Assembly: GCA_937928405.1 (NCBI GenBank)
Contig: CALFWZ010000132.1
Span: 1-45,448, forward strand
Origin: an uncultured Saprospiraceae bacterium
GTDB taxonomy: Bacteria; Bacteroidota; Bacteroidia; Chitinophagales; Saprospiraceae
Direction: 5' to 3'
Length of the DNA stretch: 45,448 nt
The translations under genes and the position numbers were made by a program. The notes below the pieces were generated by a model that did no database searches, was not told where the DNA came from, and saw only the letters and a list, made by a program, of their open reading frames with translations. Below are positions 1-7,928 of this stretch, piece by piece (position 1 is the first letter of the stretch; each line of letters opens with the position of its first letter).

Positions 1-135
1 ACAAGGTCTTTTTAGTTTGCTAGAAAACTATCTCTTGTCCAGATCTTAAAGAAACCGCCGAGTACGAGAGTACGCTCGGTGGTGTGAGAGGACGAAACGA
101 CCGATGAAAGGCATCGCTCGTTTCTCCTACTCGAT
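1..135 (+). mobile_element. 3' end of a group II intron (domains V and VI)
   Basis: The RNA fold is visible directly. Domain V is at 54-83: a 9-bp lower stem (54-62 with 75-83, one G-U), a short upper stem 63-65/70-72, a GAGA tetraloop (66-69) and a 2-nt bulge (73-74). Domain VI is at 86-132: stem 86-88/130-132, 89-92/125-128 and 94-100/118-124, with a terminal hairpin 102-106/112-116. It carries a single bulged adenosine at 129, the expected branch point, about 7 nt before the predicted 3' splice site near 135. The upstream RNA domains and any intron-encoded reverse transcriptase lie outside the window. The intron end sits 20 bp past the stop codon of the convergent PDZ gene, so it lies in intergenic DNA. 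The class was not assigned; the upper stem of domain V is shorter than in the usual 34-nt form. Confidence 0.85.
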
Positions 136-154
136 TGTCTATCAGCATCGCTTT

Positions 155-1465
155 TTAAGTACGATTAGCGTTGAGTACAATTCTTTCGTTGTAGGATTTA
201 CCATTCTGAATAATGGTAATATTATAGATTCCGGAAGGATAGTTAGAAAGATTAATTCTATCGTTATATTCGCCAGAGAAATCATTTAACTTTTCGGTCA
301 TCAAAATCTTTCCCAATGCATCTGTTAGCCGTACGGTAGTAGGGACCGCTTCTCCTTTGAATTGAAGGGTAATTCTACCGGAAGTAGGATTAGGGAAAGC
401 GGTAACAGACTCTAGTCGTAAATCATTGGTTACGATTGGCTGGATATCTGGTCGAGCAAGATTGGTTGGTTGCTCTTCTTCCTTTTCATCTACTACTGTT
501 TCTGAGTCACACGCTTTAAATTGTGCTTCTACTTCATATTCCTGACCATCACGAGTATAGCCAATAGTGAAATAATCACCTGCTTTGTGCAAGTCACGTA
601 AGCGAACGATTTCGGACTGTGAGTAAACTTTCTTTCCATCAATAGAAGTGATCCGGTCTCCTTTTTGTAAAGCCACTTCTGAGGCGGGTGTATCTTCAAT
701 AACTCGGTGAATGGGTACGCCGTTTTCTCCTTGGCTACTCAAAGTAACCCCGATAAAAGGCTTACAAGGATCCATTTTATAATAGCTTCGATCGGAAGGA
801 GAGACATAGGCATAGCGTGGTTTTCTTTCAGGGCGAATATGTCCTTTTAAGGTTACTTCTGATTGAAAATATTCTGTGCCGCGCTGGTAATTTACTCTTA
901 CTACGTCGTCAACTTTATAATCGCGCATTACCTTGCTCAACGCTGGATAACCATTTGTTTTTTCATCATTAATAGCCAAAATAATATCGCCGGCTTGCAT
1001 TCCGATTTGCTCAGCAGCACCGCCTTTAACGATAGAATTGATGCGTACGCCTTCCTCAATATCGGCACGCGTATCTAGATAAACACCCAGCTTACCACGA
1101 TTGTCCGTTGACTTTCGCATAGACTTGCTGTCGCAGCCAGATTTTCCGAACATGAAAGCATCCATTCGGTCCATGCTATTGTTCAATAAGTCCATGCGCT
1201 CATCTTCCATTACATCGATGGTGATTTCAGTGCCAGGTATGTCGCTGATAAAATTGTCTATGTCGAAGCCGCTAGGATCATCTACCTGCTTGACAATTTT
1301 TTCGGTAACGGAGATTCCTTCGTCGTCCACATATTTTTTAATAATGGTGATGGTTTTTCCGTCAGTTTCTACATTGATTTCTTGTTGTGCTTGTAGGTGG
1401 TGCATGCCTGTGCAGAGCAGCATGACCATAAAGAGGGAGAATAAATTAAGTTTTACTGCTTTCAT
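155..1465 (-). CDS. Secreted protein with two PDZ domains and a T9SS sorting domain
   Basis: 436 aa. It has an N-terminal signal peptide (about residues 1-27, ending LQAQQ), then an acidic region. Two PDZ domains follow (about 123-210 and 235-320), each with a carboxylate-loop-like G-V-x-L start (LGVYLDT, IGVTLSS) and a G-D-x-I-x-x-I core (GDIILAIND, GDRITSIDG). The C-terminal ~80 residues have the pattern of a T9SS type A sorting domain (FPNPTSGRITLQF, YPSGIYNITI). No protease domain is present, so it is probably a surface or periplasmic binding scaffold rather than a DegP/CtpA-type protease. It is third in line behind blaI and blaR1 on the same strand, 85 bp downstream, and may be co-transcribed and under BlaI control (inference). 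Confidence 0.88.
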   Translation of the reverse strand: MKAVKLNLFSLFMVMLLCTGMHHLQAQQEINVETDGKTITIIKKYVDDEGISVTEKIVKQVDDPSGFDIDNFISDIPGTEITIDVMEDERMDLLNNSMDRMDAFMFGKSGCDSKSMRKSTDNRGKLGVYLDTRADIEEGVRINSIVKGGAAEQIGMQAGDIILAINDEKTNGYPALSKVMRDYKVDDVVRVNYQRGTEYFQSEVTLKGHIRPERKPRYAYVSPSDRSYYKMDPCKPFIGVTLSSQGENGVPIHRVIEDTPASEVALQKGDRITSIDGKKVYSQSEIVRLRDLHKAGDYFTIGYTRDGQEYEVEAQFKACDSETVVDEKEEEQPTNLARPDIQPIVTNDLRLESVTAFPNPTSGRITLQFKGEAVPTTVRLTDALGKILMTEKLNDFSGEYNDRINLSNYPSGIYNITIIQNGKSYNERIVLNANRT

Positions 1466-1550
1466 AATTTTCTAATTTTTTATAGACTTTTTACCAAAAG
1501 AGAAAAGTCAGGTGAATAAGAATTATTATTATTAATTAAATATACGAATT

Positions 1551-3566
1551 TTAAAATTTACTTTTTACAACTTTGATTTTACTCTTGTCTGAAAGAGGAG
1601 TACCGGATAATTCGCCATACAGTTGCTTGTATTTTTGGTGTAACGCGTCGGATTGTGTTTTTCGATTAACTTTAAATTTCTTTCCGGACAACTCGAATTG
1701 ATAATTTTCTCGAGAATCAATGAGTCCATCTGCGATCAACTGATCTACTATCGCAGCATTGATTTTATCACTTGAGCGACCTACGTTTTCTGCGATGATC
1801 TGATTTGAATTACCATTTAATTCGCTGATCTCTTCCATTCGTTCGCGATGAGCATTCATCTTTTCATGGTGAGCTTCCATTTTTTCACGATGAGCTTCCC
1901 TCATTTCTTCTTGCTTTTCCAATATTTCTTCGCGTTGTTCTTCTATCTTCTTATGATGCTTTTCGATCTCTTTTTGGTGTTTTTCCATTTCCTTATGGTG
2001 CTTTTCCATTTCCTCTTCCACTTCTCGGATGATCGTAATTTCATCATCTCCAACAACGATTTCTGAACCATCTTCATGAATAATGATTACCTCATCATCA
2101 ATTGAAATCTCTTTTATTTTAGCTGGAGGGGTAGGTGCTTTAGGAGCAGCACCGGGAGGAGTGGGAGGAACTGGAGTTTCTACCATCATTTGAGGAGGTG
2201 TAGGAGGTGTAGGAATGTTATCAAACTCTACCACCATTTCTTGGACTAATTTTTCGTGTTGATCATATTGGTCAGCAGGAATTTCTTTGCCATCGATTTT
2301 TAGATTTGAGATGTTTCCATCTTCCATAGTCATTTCAATAGCTCGTCCGTTTTCTGTTTTAATAATTTTTCGACGCTCTCGTCTTTTTGTAGGAATGGTA
2401 TCTGGTACGATTATTTGGGGGCGGATATTTAGAGTAGGTAATCGACTTGCTTCTACATAGACGATTGGGTGACTTAATGTTTTTACATTGGTACTAATGA
2501 CTCGGTGAGCTTTTAATTTATCAAGTGGAGTAGTAGCGCCGACGGAGAGTATTGCAATGGTTAGCAGTAAAAAGGTAGTAGCCATTAATTTTTCCATGAT
2601 ATTAGATTTGTTTTGTGGTTGATTTAAAATACGGCGTACGCGGTGCAATAGTTGATTTTTTTGACTAGAAAAAGATAGCGCCAGCCCAGGTAGACGAGCT
2701 GTTTTATGCGCGGCCTCTAGTTTGTACAGTGCACGGGCGTAAGCCAAGGGATTTTTGCAAAGAAAGAGTGCGAGATCATCACAGCAATTCTCTCGTTCGC
2801 TACGGATCGTGGCGGCGATGAGCCAAACACCAGGATGGTAGTAAAATAGAATTTCTACTAGCGTGAAAAAGATATTCATCGAAAAATCGCGTCGAATGAT
2901 ATGTGCCAGTTCGTGTGCCAAAACGGCCTCTACTTCTTCCTCTGTCAATAGATTTATCGTACCAACAGGAATTAGGATAAGTGGTTTTAAATGACCTAAT
3001 AAGATAGGAACTTTTATCATAGCGGATTCCATAACCTTGACGGATCGTCGCAACGGCGTTCGTTGAATCAACTGGTTTAATTTATTTTGTAAAACCTTAT
3101 CTACTGGAAAATTATCCTGATGGCGCAATTGATGCAAATGTATAAATCCTCCAGTCATCCTAAACGCAAAAAATAAAAAACCAATTAACCAGACATTTAC
3201 GATCAGCGGTAATTGAGCATCAAAAAAAGCGATGATGGTTTGAAAAGTGGCTTGTAGAAAATTACTTTCTGTGTTAATAATAGTCAGTGATGGGTTGGCT
3301 GAATTATCCATTAACGCCACCGTTACCTCCATTATATTGGGATCTTGATCTAGGTAAATAATAAAAGTAGCTAAGGCCATTAGCAGCATAGTGAACATAG
3401 TTCCGCAAGCTATCTCGTACCGTAATCGAGCTGATTGCTTTTCTAAAGCCATCATCAATACAGAGAGTAAGACCGCTAACAAAGTACCTTGCCAAAGGGA
3501 ATGAATCACGGTCCAGCCTAATGCGTGTAAGACCGTATCGGAAAAAAAATCTGTAATGAATTCCAT
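1551..3566 (-). CDS. BlaR1/MecR1-type M56 family metalloprotease
   Basis: 671 aa integral membrane zinc protease of the antirepressor family. In BlaR1/MecR1 systems such a protease is activated by an outside signal and leads to cleavage of the BlaI repressor. The N-terminus has several membrane segments (about 10-32, 38-62, 105-130). The M56 motif HELAH is at residues 218-222, followed by a downstream E-N-C-C-D-D element typical of the family, and a further membrane segment near 330. There is no penicillin-binding sensor domain at the C-terminus as in staphylococcal BlaR1. Instead there is a Pro-rich stretch and a His/Glu/Lys-rich coiled coil (about 510-590) of repeated EKHHKEMEKHQKE-like units. 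It starts 3 bp after the blaI stop, so the two are translated from one message. Confidence 0.9.
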   Translation of the reverse strand: MEFITDFFSDTVLHALGWTVIHSLWQGTLLAVLLSVLMMALEKQSARLRYEIACGTMFTMLLMALATFIIYLDQDPNIMEVTVALMDNSANPSLTIINTESNFLQATFQTIIAFFDAQLPLIVNVWLIGFLFFAFRMTGGFIHLHQLRHQDNFPVDKVLQNKLNQLIQRTPLRRSVKVMESAMIKVPILLGHLKPLILIPVGTINLLTEEEVEAVLAHELAHIIRRDFSMNIFFTLVEILFYYHPGVWLIAATIRSERENCCDDLALFLCKNPLAYARALYKLEAAHKTARLPGLALSFSSQKNQLLHRVRRILNQPQNKSNIMEKLMATTFLLLTIAILSVGATTPLDKLKAHRVISTNVKTLSHPIVYVEASRLPTLNIRPQIIVPDTIPTKRRERRKIIKTENGRAIEMTMEDGNISNLKIDGKEIPADQYDQHEKLVQEMVVEFDNIPTPPTPPQMMVETPVPPTPPGAAPKAPTPPAKIKEISIDDEVIIIHEDGSEIVVGDDEITIIREVEEEMEKHHKEMEKHQKEIEKHHKKIEEQREEILEKQEEMREAHREKMEAHHEKMNAHRERMEEISELNGNSNQIIAENVGRSSDKINAAIVDQLIADGLIDSRENYQFELSGKKFKVNRKTQSDALHQKYKQLYGELSGTPLSDKSKIKVVKSKF

Positions 3567-3569
3567 AAT

Positions 3570-3962
3570 TTATCTTTTTTCGATGCGTTCAATTAATGCT
3601 TTAATTTCGTCTAGTTCTTGTTGCGAAGTTTCGTGATTACCGAGTGCTTGCATGACTAGATTGGTAGCAGATCCTTGAAATGCAGCGTCTACAAATCTTT
3701 TCAATAGCGCCTTTTGGGTATCACCTTGTACCGCTTCTGCTAGATATACGTGGGTGCGCGTTTCGGTATTACGGCTAAGCAATTTTTTTTCGGTCATGAT
3801 CTGCATCAACTTCAGAGTTGTTGTATAACCGATTTCTTTTTCTTGTTGCTCGTTTAGTTGTTCATTAACAAAACGAACGGTACTTGGTCCTGCTTTCCAT
3901 AAAATTTGTAAAATCCCTAACTCCGCGTCTGTAGGTTGAGGTAAATTTGATTTTTTGCTCAT
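3570..3962 (-). CDS. BlaI/MecI/CopY family transcriptional repressor
   Basis: 130 aa, the usual family length. The N-terminal two thirds form a winged helix starting L-P-Q-P-T-D-A-E-L-G-I-L-Q-I-L-W and including GYTTTLKLMQIMTEKKLL, the recognition-helix region of BlaI proteins. The C-terminal part is the helical dimerisation tail (LLKRFVDAAFQGS). BlaI proteins bind dyad operators as dimers and are inactivated by BlaR1-dependent proteolysis. It is the first gene of the blaI-blaR1-PDZ unit. Two perfect dyads (TACGAA-N4-TTCGTA) lie 26 and 52 bp upstream of its start, over the predicted promoter, so autorepression is very likely. Confidence 0.95.
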   Translation of the reverse strand: MSKKSNLPQPTDAELGILQILWKAGPSTVRFVNEQLNEQQEKEIGYTTTLKLMQIMTEKKLLSRNTETRTHVYLAEAVQGDTQKALLKRFVDAAFQGSATNLVMQALGNHETSQQELDEIKALIERIEKR

Positions 3963-3987
3963 TTTAGGAATGATCTAAAGTTTTAAA

Positions 3988-4003
3988 TACGAATGATTTC
4001 GTA
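3988..4003. promoter_or_regulatory. BlaI operator 1 (TACGAA-N4-TTCGTA)
   Basis: Perfect 6-bp inverted repeat with a 4-bp spacer. It lies between the predicted blaI transcription start and its start codon. The second copy has the same half-sites and spacing 26 bp away, which makes chance unlikely. Assignment to BlaI is inference from position and from the dyad operators known for the family. Confidence 0.75.
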
Positions 4004-4005
4004 TA

Positions 4006-4036
4006 CAATAATATACGAAAAGTTTCGTAAATGCAA
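4006..4036 (-). promoter_or_regulatory. Predicted promoter of the blaI operon
   Basis: On the minus strand TATTATTG (4006-4013) matches the Bacteroidota -7 consensus TAnnTTTG at all but one fixed position. TTG (4034-4036) lies 20 nt upstream, within the 19-21 nt spacing known for this promoter type. Operator 2 fills the spacer and operator 1 follows the -7 element. Confidence 0.55.
4014..4029. promoter_or_regulatory. BlaI operator 2 (TACGAA-N4-TTCGTA)
   Basis: Second perfect copy of the dyad, lying between the -33 and -7 elements of the predicted blaI promoter. A repressor bound here would block polymerase. The divergent gene at 4069 begins 40 bp away and could share this control. Confidence 0.75.
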
Positions 4037-4068
4037 GTTTTTTACTACTTACTTTGTAGTTTTACCAA

Positions 4069-4959
4069 GTGAAATGGTTATTGGGAATAAATTTGCTGCT
4101 GTTTTTGGGAATATCCATCTTTCCTACGGATCTGTCTGCTCAAAAAGACAAGCCAAAAACGATAAGGTTGCCTGCGGGACTCACCGAAGTATCCGGATTA
4201 TGGGTCGAAGGGTTGGATACCTTGTGGTGGCATAATGATGGAGGGCATGCGCCTATCCTATATTGTACCGATAGAAATGGTAAAATACTGGACACCATTT
4301 CCTTTAAAACTATTAAAAATATTGATTGGGAAGACTTGACAGCAGATGATCGAGGACATATTTATATTGGAGATTTTGGTAATAATTTGAATAATCGAAA
4401 GAACCTGAAAATATATATTTACGAAAGAACTACTGGCCATCTTGATTCTATACAGTTTCGGTACCAAGAACAAACTGACTTTCCACCCGCCCGAGCAGAT
4501 CAAAACTTTGATATGGAAGCCTTTTTTTACTACCAAGATTCCTTACATTTATTTTCAAAAAACAAAGCGAGATACGGTAATTATCAGACCCGACATTATG
4601 TCTTACCTGCTAGACCTGGGGTATATACTGTGAGAGCGGTAGATAGTTTATTGCTTAAAAGAAAAGTAATTACAGGTGCTTGTATCAGCCCTGACGGAAA
4701 AACCGTAGCGATGACGGCCTATAATTATGGACGATTTTTGGGCATTTTTCCATGGGTTAAGAATAAGGTGTTTTTATTTAGTAACTTTAGAGGAAATCGT
4801 TTTTTGCAAGGTAATATGCGTAAGCGTAAGGCACCTGGTTTTATTTTTCCGAAGCAGTACGAAGCGCTGGATTTTTGGGATGATAAAACGTTGTATCTAG
4901 CTACTGAGCGTATTTTATTCTTTAAACAAAAGGCGAAACGACTTAGGCTGAGGAGATAG
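4069..4959 (+). CDS. Secreted protein of unknown function, propeller-like
   Basis: 296 aa, starting at GTG; no better in-frame start precedes the signal peptide (MKWLLGINLLLFLGISIF...LSAQ). The mature part has short strand-rich repeats with the pattern of secreted beta-propeller or esterase-like lactonase proteins: TEVSGLW, WEDLTADDRGHIYIGDFGNN, and GACISPDGKTVAMTAYNYG. The W-E-D-L-T-x-D and G-D-F-G-N-N elements are recurrent in Bacteroidota secreted hypothetical proteins. No catalytic site is recognised. It is divergent from blaI and shares its short operator-containing upstream region. Its stop codon overlaps the beginning of a dispersed repeat (4958-5051). Confidence 0.8.
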   Translation: MKWLLGINLLLFLGISIFPTDLSAQKDKPKTIRLPAGLTEVSGLWVEGLDTLWWHNDGGHAPILYCTDRNGKILDTISFKTIKNIDWEDLTADDRGHIYIGDFGNNLNNRKNLKIYIYERTTGHLDSIQFRYQEQTDFPPARADQNFDMEAFFYYQDSLHLFSKNKARYGNYQTRHYVLPARPGVYTVRAVDSLLLKRKVITGACISPDGKTVAMTAYNYGRFLGIFPWVKNKVFLFSNFRGNRFLQGNMRKRKAPGFIFPKQYEALDFWDDKTLYLATERILFFKQKAKRLRLRR

Positions 4960-5051
4960 CGAGCAGTAAGAAGCAATTCTATCCCAAGTTCAATTGGAAA
5001 ATGATGTTTCTTTGATTCATATATTTATTTCCAACCCCTGATTCGTATAAT
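4958..5051 (+). repeat. Dispersed repeat family 1, copy A
   Basis: This ~94-bp stretch aligns without gaps to 15829-15922. The first 20 bp and the last ~45 bp are nearly identical; the middle is diverged. It begins inside the stop codon of the upstream gene and holds no recognisable coding sequence or IS end. Confidence 0.7.
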
Positions 5052-5071
5052 CTAGTAAAAAATATTTTTTG

Positions 5072-5776
5072 ATGAAAAAATTGGAAATAGTAATATACAT
5101 CTACCATGGAATGACGATGCTTGATGCTATTGGGCCTTATGAAATTTTAAGAAATATAGGAGGAGTAAATATCAAATTTGTCGCAAAGCAGAAAGGAGAA
5201 ATAACAGCGGATAGTCAGTTTGTTCATTTGAATGCAAAGTATGGAATCGATGATATTTCAAAAGCGGATATTTTATTAATACCTGGGTCAACGATTGCTT
5301 TTATCAGAGAGATGAAAGATAAAAATACGTTGAACTGGATAAAGAAAATAAATGAGACCACCCAAAAAACGGTCACTGTTTGCACCGGATCCATTATTTT
5401 AGCAGCAACTGGATTATTGGAGGGCAGAAAGGCAACGTCTCATTGGAAACCAATCAATCTACTTGCTGAATTTGGTGCAATACCCACGAGAGAAAGAATA
5501 ATTGAAGAAGGAAAATTTCTTACGGCTGCGGGTGTTTCGGCAGGAATAGATATGGCCATTTATTTGGTCAATATATTAAAAGGAGAAAAGGCTGCAAAAG
5601 CTGCTCAGCTTTCCATAGAATATGATCCAAGGCCAATGTATAATTCTGGAAATTATCTTACGGCCGATAAGGAAATAATTAAGCTTTCAGAAAAAATCAT
5701 GGAAAGTGATGCGAGAAAAGATTTTTCATTATGGGAAATTTTAAAAAATGCGAAAACTTTACTAAAATTAAAATAA
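5072..5776 (+). CDS. DJ-1/PfpI family protein, isonitrile hydratase-like
   Basis: 234 aa from the ATG at 5072; an upstream TTG in frame is unlikely as start. It is a class I glutamine amidotransferase-like fold of the DJ-1/PfpI superfamily. The nucleophile elbow is T-V-C-T-G-S (about residues 103-108), followed by AATGLLEGRKATSHW and AAGVSAGIDMAIYL, as in isonitrile hydratase (InhA) and related proteins that lack an AraC-type DNA-binding domain. The exact substrate cannot be read from sequence. It could equally be a glyoxalase III-like or chaperone-type member. The following permease gene starts 3 bp after its stop, suggesting co-transcription. Confidence 0.88.
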   Translation: MKKLEIVIYIYHGMTMLDAIGPYEILRNIGGVNIKFVAKQKGEITADSQFVHLNAKYGIDDISKADILLIPGSTIAFIREMKDKNTLNWIKKINETTQKTVTVCTGSIILAATGLLEGRKATSHWKPINLLAEFGAIPTRERIIEEGKFLTAAGVSAGIDMAIYLVNILKGEKAAKAAQLSIEYDPRPMYNSGNYLTADKEIIKLSEKIMESDARKDFSLWEILKNAKTLLKLK

Positions 5777-5779
5777 CTA

Positions 5780-7051
5780 TTGAATCCAACTATAGATAGC
5801 CGTGTTGAGAAATCTAATGCTCCTCTTTCGGGGGGCTGGCGAGAGTTGTGGTCTAAACTACGCCGCCGACGGGCTACTCGGTGGTCTGTGTACACGCTAT
5901 TTTTTCTCTTGTTCATTGCAGTAGCTGCCGATTTTCTGGCGAATGAAAAACCGCTTTATTGTCAAATTTCAGGAGAGACCCATTTCCCAGTTTTTAAAGG
6001 TTATGCTGTCGCGATGGGTTTAGCTAAATGGGATGCAAAATATATTCGTACCGAATGGTCAGCGCATGATTATGAGGCAGTTTGGATGCCGCCAATTCCC
6101 TACTCACCCACAAGTATTGATCGGAAAAACACTCGTTTTAAAAGCCCTTTTTCTAAGCAAGATATTTCCTCATGGCGGTATCGGCACTGGTTGGGAACTG
6201 ATAAACTAGGTCGAGATGTAATGGCCGGAATGATTCACGGAACTAGGATTGCCATGTTAGTGGGAATTTTGTCCATGTTGGTTGCGGGATTTATCGGATT
6301 ATTTATGGGAAGTCTGGCAGGGTACTTTGGAAATGAAAGATTAAAAGTTTCTATTGTCAAAATTCTGCTATTAATTCCTGGAATATTATTGGGAATATTT
6401 TATGGATTCAGTGCGCGTAGATTTATTCTAGCAGAAGGTGTATTTGGTTGGGAAGTGGGAAAAGGAATAATGATTTTCTTGACAATCGTTTTAGGGTTTT
6501 ATTTATTAGGGACCTTGTTGGAGAAGATACCATTTTTAAACAAGAAAATTACTTTTCCTGTTGACGGAATAGTGATGCGAATCATTGAAGTATTTAATTC
6601 CATCCCGGGCTTATTTATTCTACTAGCCATTTTATCTATTGTAGAAAGTAAATCGGTATTGAACATTATTTTAATTATTGGATTTCTTGGATGGACGATG
6701 ACGGCTCGTTTTGTCAGGGCGGCCTTTTTAAGAATTAGAAATCTGCCTTATGTGCAGGCGGCCCAGTCTTTGGGGTTTTCTTCTTGGCGAGTGATCTGGC
6801 AACACGCTTTGCCGAATGCCATGACACCCGTTTATATTACGATTGCTTTTGGAATGGCGAGTGCCATTTTAGCAGAAGCGACCTTGTCTTTTTTGGGAAT
6901 TGGAGTAGCCTTCGACGCTTTTACTTGGGGTAAAATGTTGAGCATTGCTCGGAGTAATTTCTCTGCTTGGTGGATGGTCGTCTTTCCAGGTATTGGAATA
7001 TTTGTGACCATAACCGTTTTTAATCTGATTGGGGATGGACTACGGAGGTAA
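5780..7051 (+). CDS. OppC/DppC-type peptide ABC transporter permease
   Basis: 423 aa. It is the inner-membrane permease subunit of a peptide/nickel-type importer. It has an N-terminal membrane anchor (about 35-52), a periplasmic insertion, then the GTDKLGRDV motif before the core and the EAA loop (RNLPYVQAAQSLGFSSWRVIWQHALPNAM), which contacts the ATPase. The start is a TTG directly after the pfpI-like gene; no ATG is available before the membrane anchor. The C-terminus ends IGDGLRR, a few residues short of the usual ...GDGLRDALDP. No OppB, ATPase or binding protein is adjacent, so partners must be elsewhere. A central insertion (about 190-260) has two extra hydrophobic segments. Confidence 0.9.
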   Translation: MNPTIDSRVEKSNAPLSGGWRELWSKLRRRRATRWSVYTLFFLLFIAVAADFLANEKPLYCQISGETHFPVFKGYAVAMGLAKWDAKYIRTEWSAHDYEAVWMPPIPYSPTSIDRKNTRFKSPFSKQDISSWRYRHWLGTDKLGRDVMAGMIHGTRIAMLVGILSMLVAGFIGLFMGSLAGYFGNERLKVSIVKILLLIPGILLGIFYGFSARRFILAEGVFGWEVGKGIMIFLTIVLGFYLLGTLLEKIPFLNKKITFPVDGIVMRIIEVFNSIPGLFILLAILSIVESKSVLNIILIIGFLGWTMTARFVRAAFLRIRNLPYVQAAQSLGFSSWRVIWQHALPNAMTPVYITIAFGMASAILAEATLSFLGIGVAFDAFTWGKMLSIARSNFSAWWMVVFPGIGIFVTITVFNLIGDGLRR

Positions 7052-7119
7052 AAAAAACTAGTTCGCTTTTGATCAGTTGGCTTCCCGAAATGCTAGCACC
7101 GTCCCTAGTACACCGTTTA

Positions 7120-7299
7120 CTAATTTCTTCGCATTTTCTTTGGAAATAAATTAGATTTCCCTCTTTTCTTTCCTGGTTTTTTGTCCTTATTGGTGTAATC
7201 ATTATATGGACATCCAGTTTTTTTGCTACAAGAACTGGCGGTGGTGCCGATCAGTGAAAGCGTAGCACAAACAAGTAATAATTGCAATATTTTTTTCAT
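7120..7299 (-). CDS. Small lipoprotein (59 aa)
   Basis: Start ATG (7297-7299), stop TAG (7120-7122). The product begins MKKILQLLLVCATLSLIGTT and has a lipobox-like A-S-S-C at residues 21-24. A short K-T-G-C-P segment and a strongly basic tail (KKPGKKRGKSNLFPKKMRRN) follow. The signal/lipobox layout and the KTGCP...KSNLFPKKMRR pattern, which I recognise as recurrent in small Bacteroidota proteins, make it a real gene despite its size. Function unknown; it should be anchored in the envelope. It is divergent from the HU gene. Confidence 0.75.
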   Translation of the reverse strand: MKKILQLLLVCATLSLIGTTASSCSKKTGCPYNDYTNKDKKPGKKRGKSNLFPKKMRRN

Positions 7300-7371
7300 A
7301 ATAAGAAGACTAAATGGCCAAGAAACGGGAATAAACTGCGATAATTTAAATAAAAATCAATATGTCAGTCT

Positions 7372-7390
7372 AATTTGCAACTCAAATTAC
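7372..7390. promoter_or_regulatory. Palindrome between divergent lipoprotein and HU genes
   Basis: TAATTTG (7372-7378) and its perfect inverted copy CAAATTA (7384-7390) are separated by 5 bp. Each arm is one base short of the TAnnTTTG -7 element on its own strand, so this may be a pair of overlapping divergent promoters or an operator. Confidence 0.3.
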
Positions 7391-7474
7391 GCAAAACCCG
7401 TAATATATACTAACAACGAACTTAAGGAGACATAAAGTCTGCCAATTTTTACCCAAGCATTTAAACAGAAAGAA

Positions 7475-7747
7475 ATGAATAAAGGAGAACTCATCACGAG
7501 AATCGCCGAAAATGCTGATTTGAGCATTGCACAGGCTACAGAAGTCATGGATACCTTACTTTACACCATTGGTGATACCTTACGGGATGGAAAAAAAGTT
7601 TCTTTATTTGGTTTCGGCACCTTTATTTCAAAAGAGCGAAAATCCAGGCCTGGGCGTAACCCTAAGACTGGCGAGCAAATCATTATTCCTGCTAAGAAGA
7701 TTGTAAAGTTTAGACCAGGAAAAGAACTTGAAGAAATATTAAATTGA
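7475..7747 (+). CDS. HU family DNA-binding protein
   Basis: 90 aa, exactly the family length. It has the conserved start MNKGELITRIAENADLS, the VSLFGFGTF core and the DNA-binding arm GRNPKTGEQIIIPA, followed by KIVKFRPGKELEEILN. It is a histone-like dimer that bends and compacts DNA in the nucleoid. It stands alone with a hairpin terminator 50 bp downstream. Confidence 0.96.
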   Translation: MNKGELITRIAENADLSIAQATEVMDTLLYTIGDTLRDGKKVSLFGFGTFISKERKSRPGRNPKTGEQIIIPAKKIVKFRPGKELEEILN

Positions 7748-7799
7748 AGCCTTTAGCAGGCTAAAGAAAACCTTTACAAACCAGAATAATGATATGTGT

Positions 7800-7835
7800 G
7801 GTGATGTTAACTTTTGGTTGGCATCACCTTTTTTT
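7800..7835 (+). terminator. Rho-independent terminator of the HU gene
   Basis: Stem GGTGATG (7800-7806) pairs with CATCACC (7822-7828), followed by a run of T to 7835. It is 53 bp past the HU stop. Confidence 0.75.
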
Positions 7836-7928
7836 ATTTTGTGAAAAATAAAGGCAAATTCTAGTTTAATAGAAGTTGCCTCTTTTTTATTCGTAAAATA
7901 ATTAGATTTTATTCTGTGTAAAAAGGTT

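Noticed and set aside
1848..2066. Phe/Leu-rich plus-strand frame that looks like a membrane protein
   Set aside because: It is the complement of the His/Glu/Lys coiled coil of the BlaR1-type gene (GAA/AAG codons read as TTC/CTT).
155..3962. Beta-lactam resistance operon
   Set aside because: BlaI and BlaR1 are present but no beta-lactamase or PBP2a-like gene, and BlaR1 has no penicillin-binding sensor domain.
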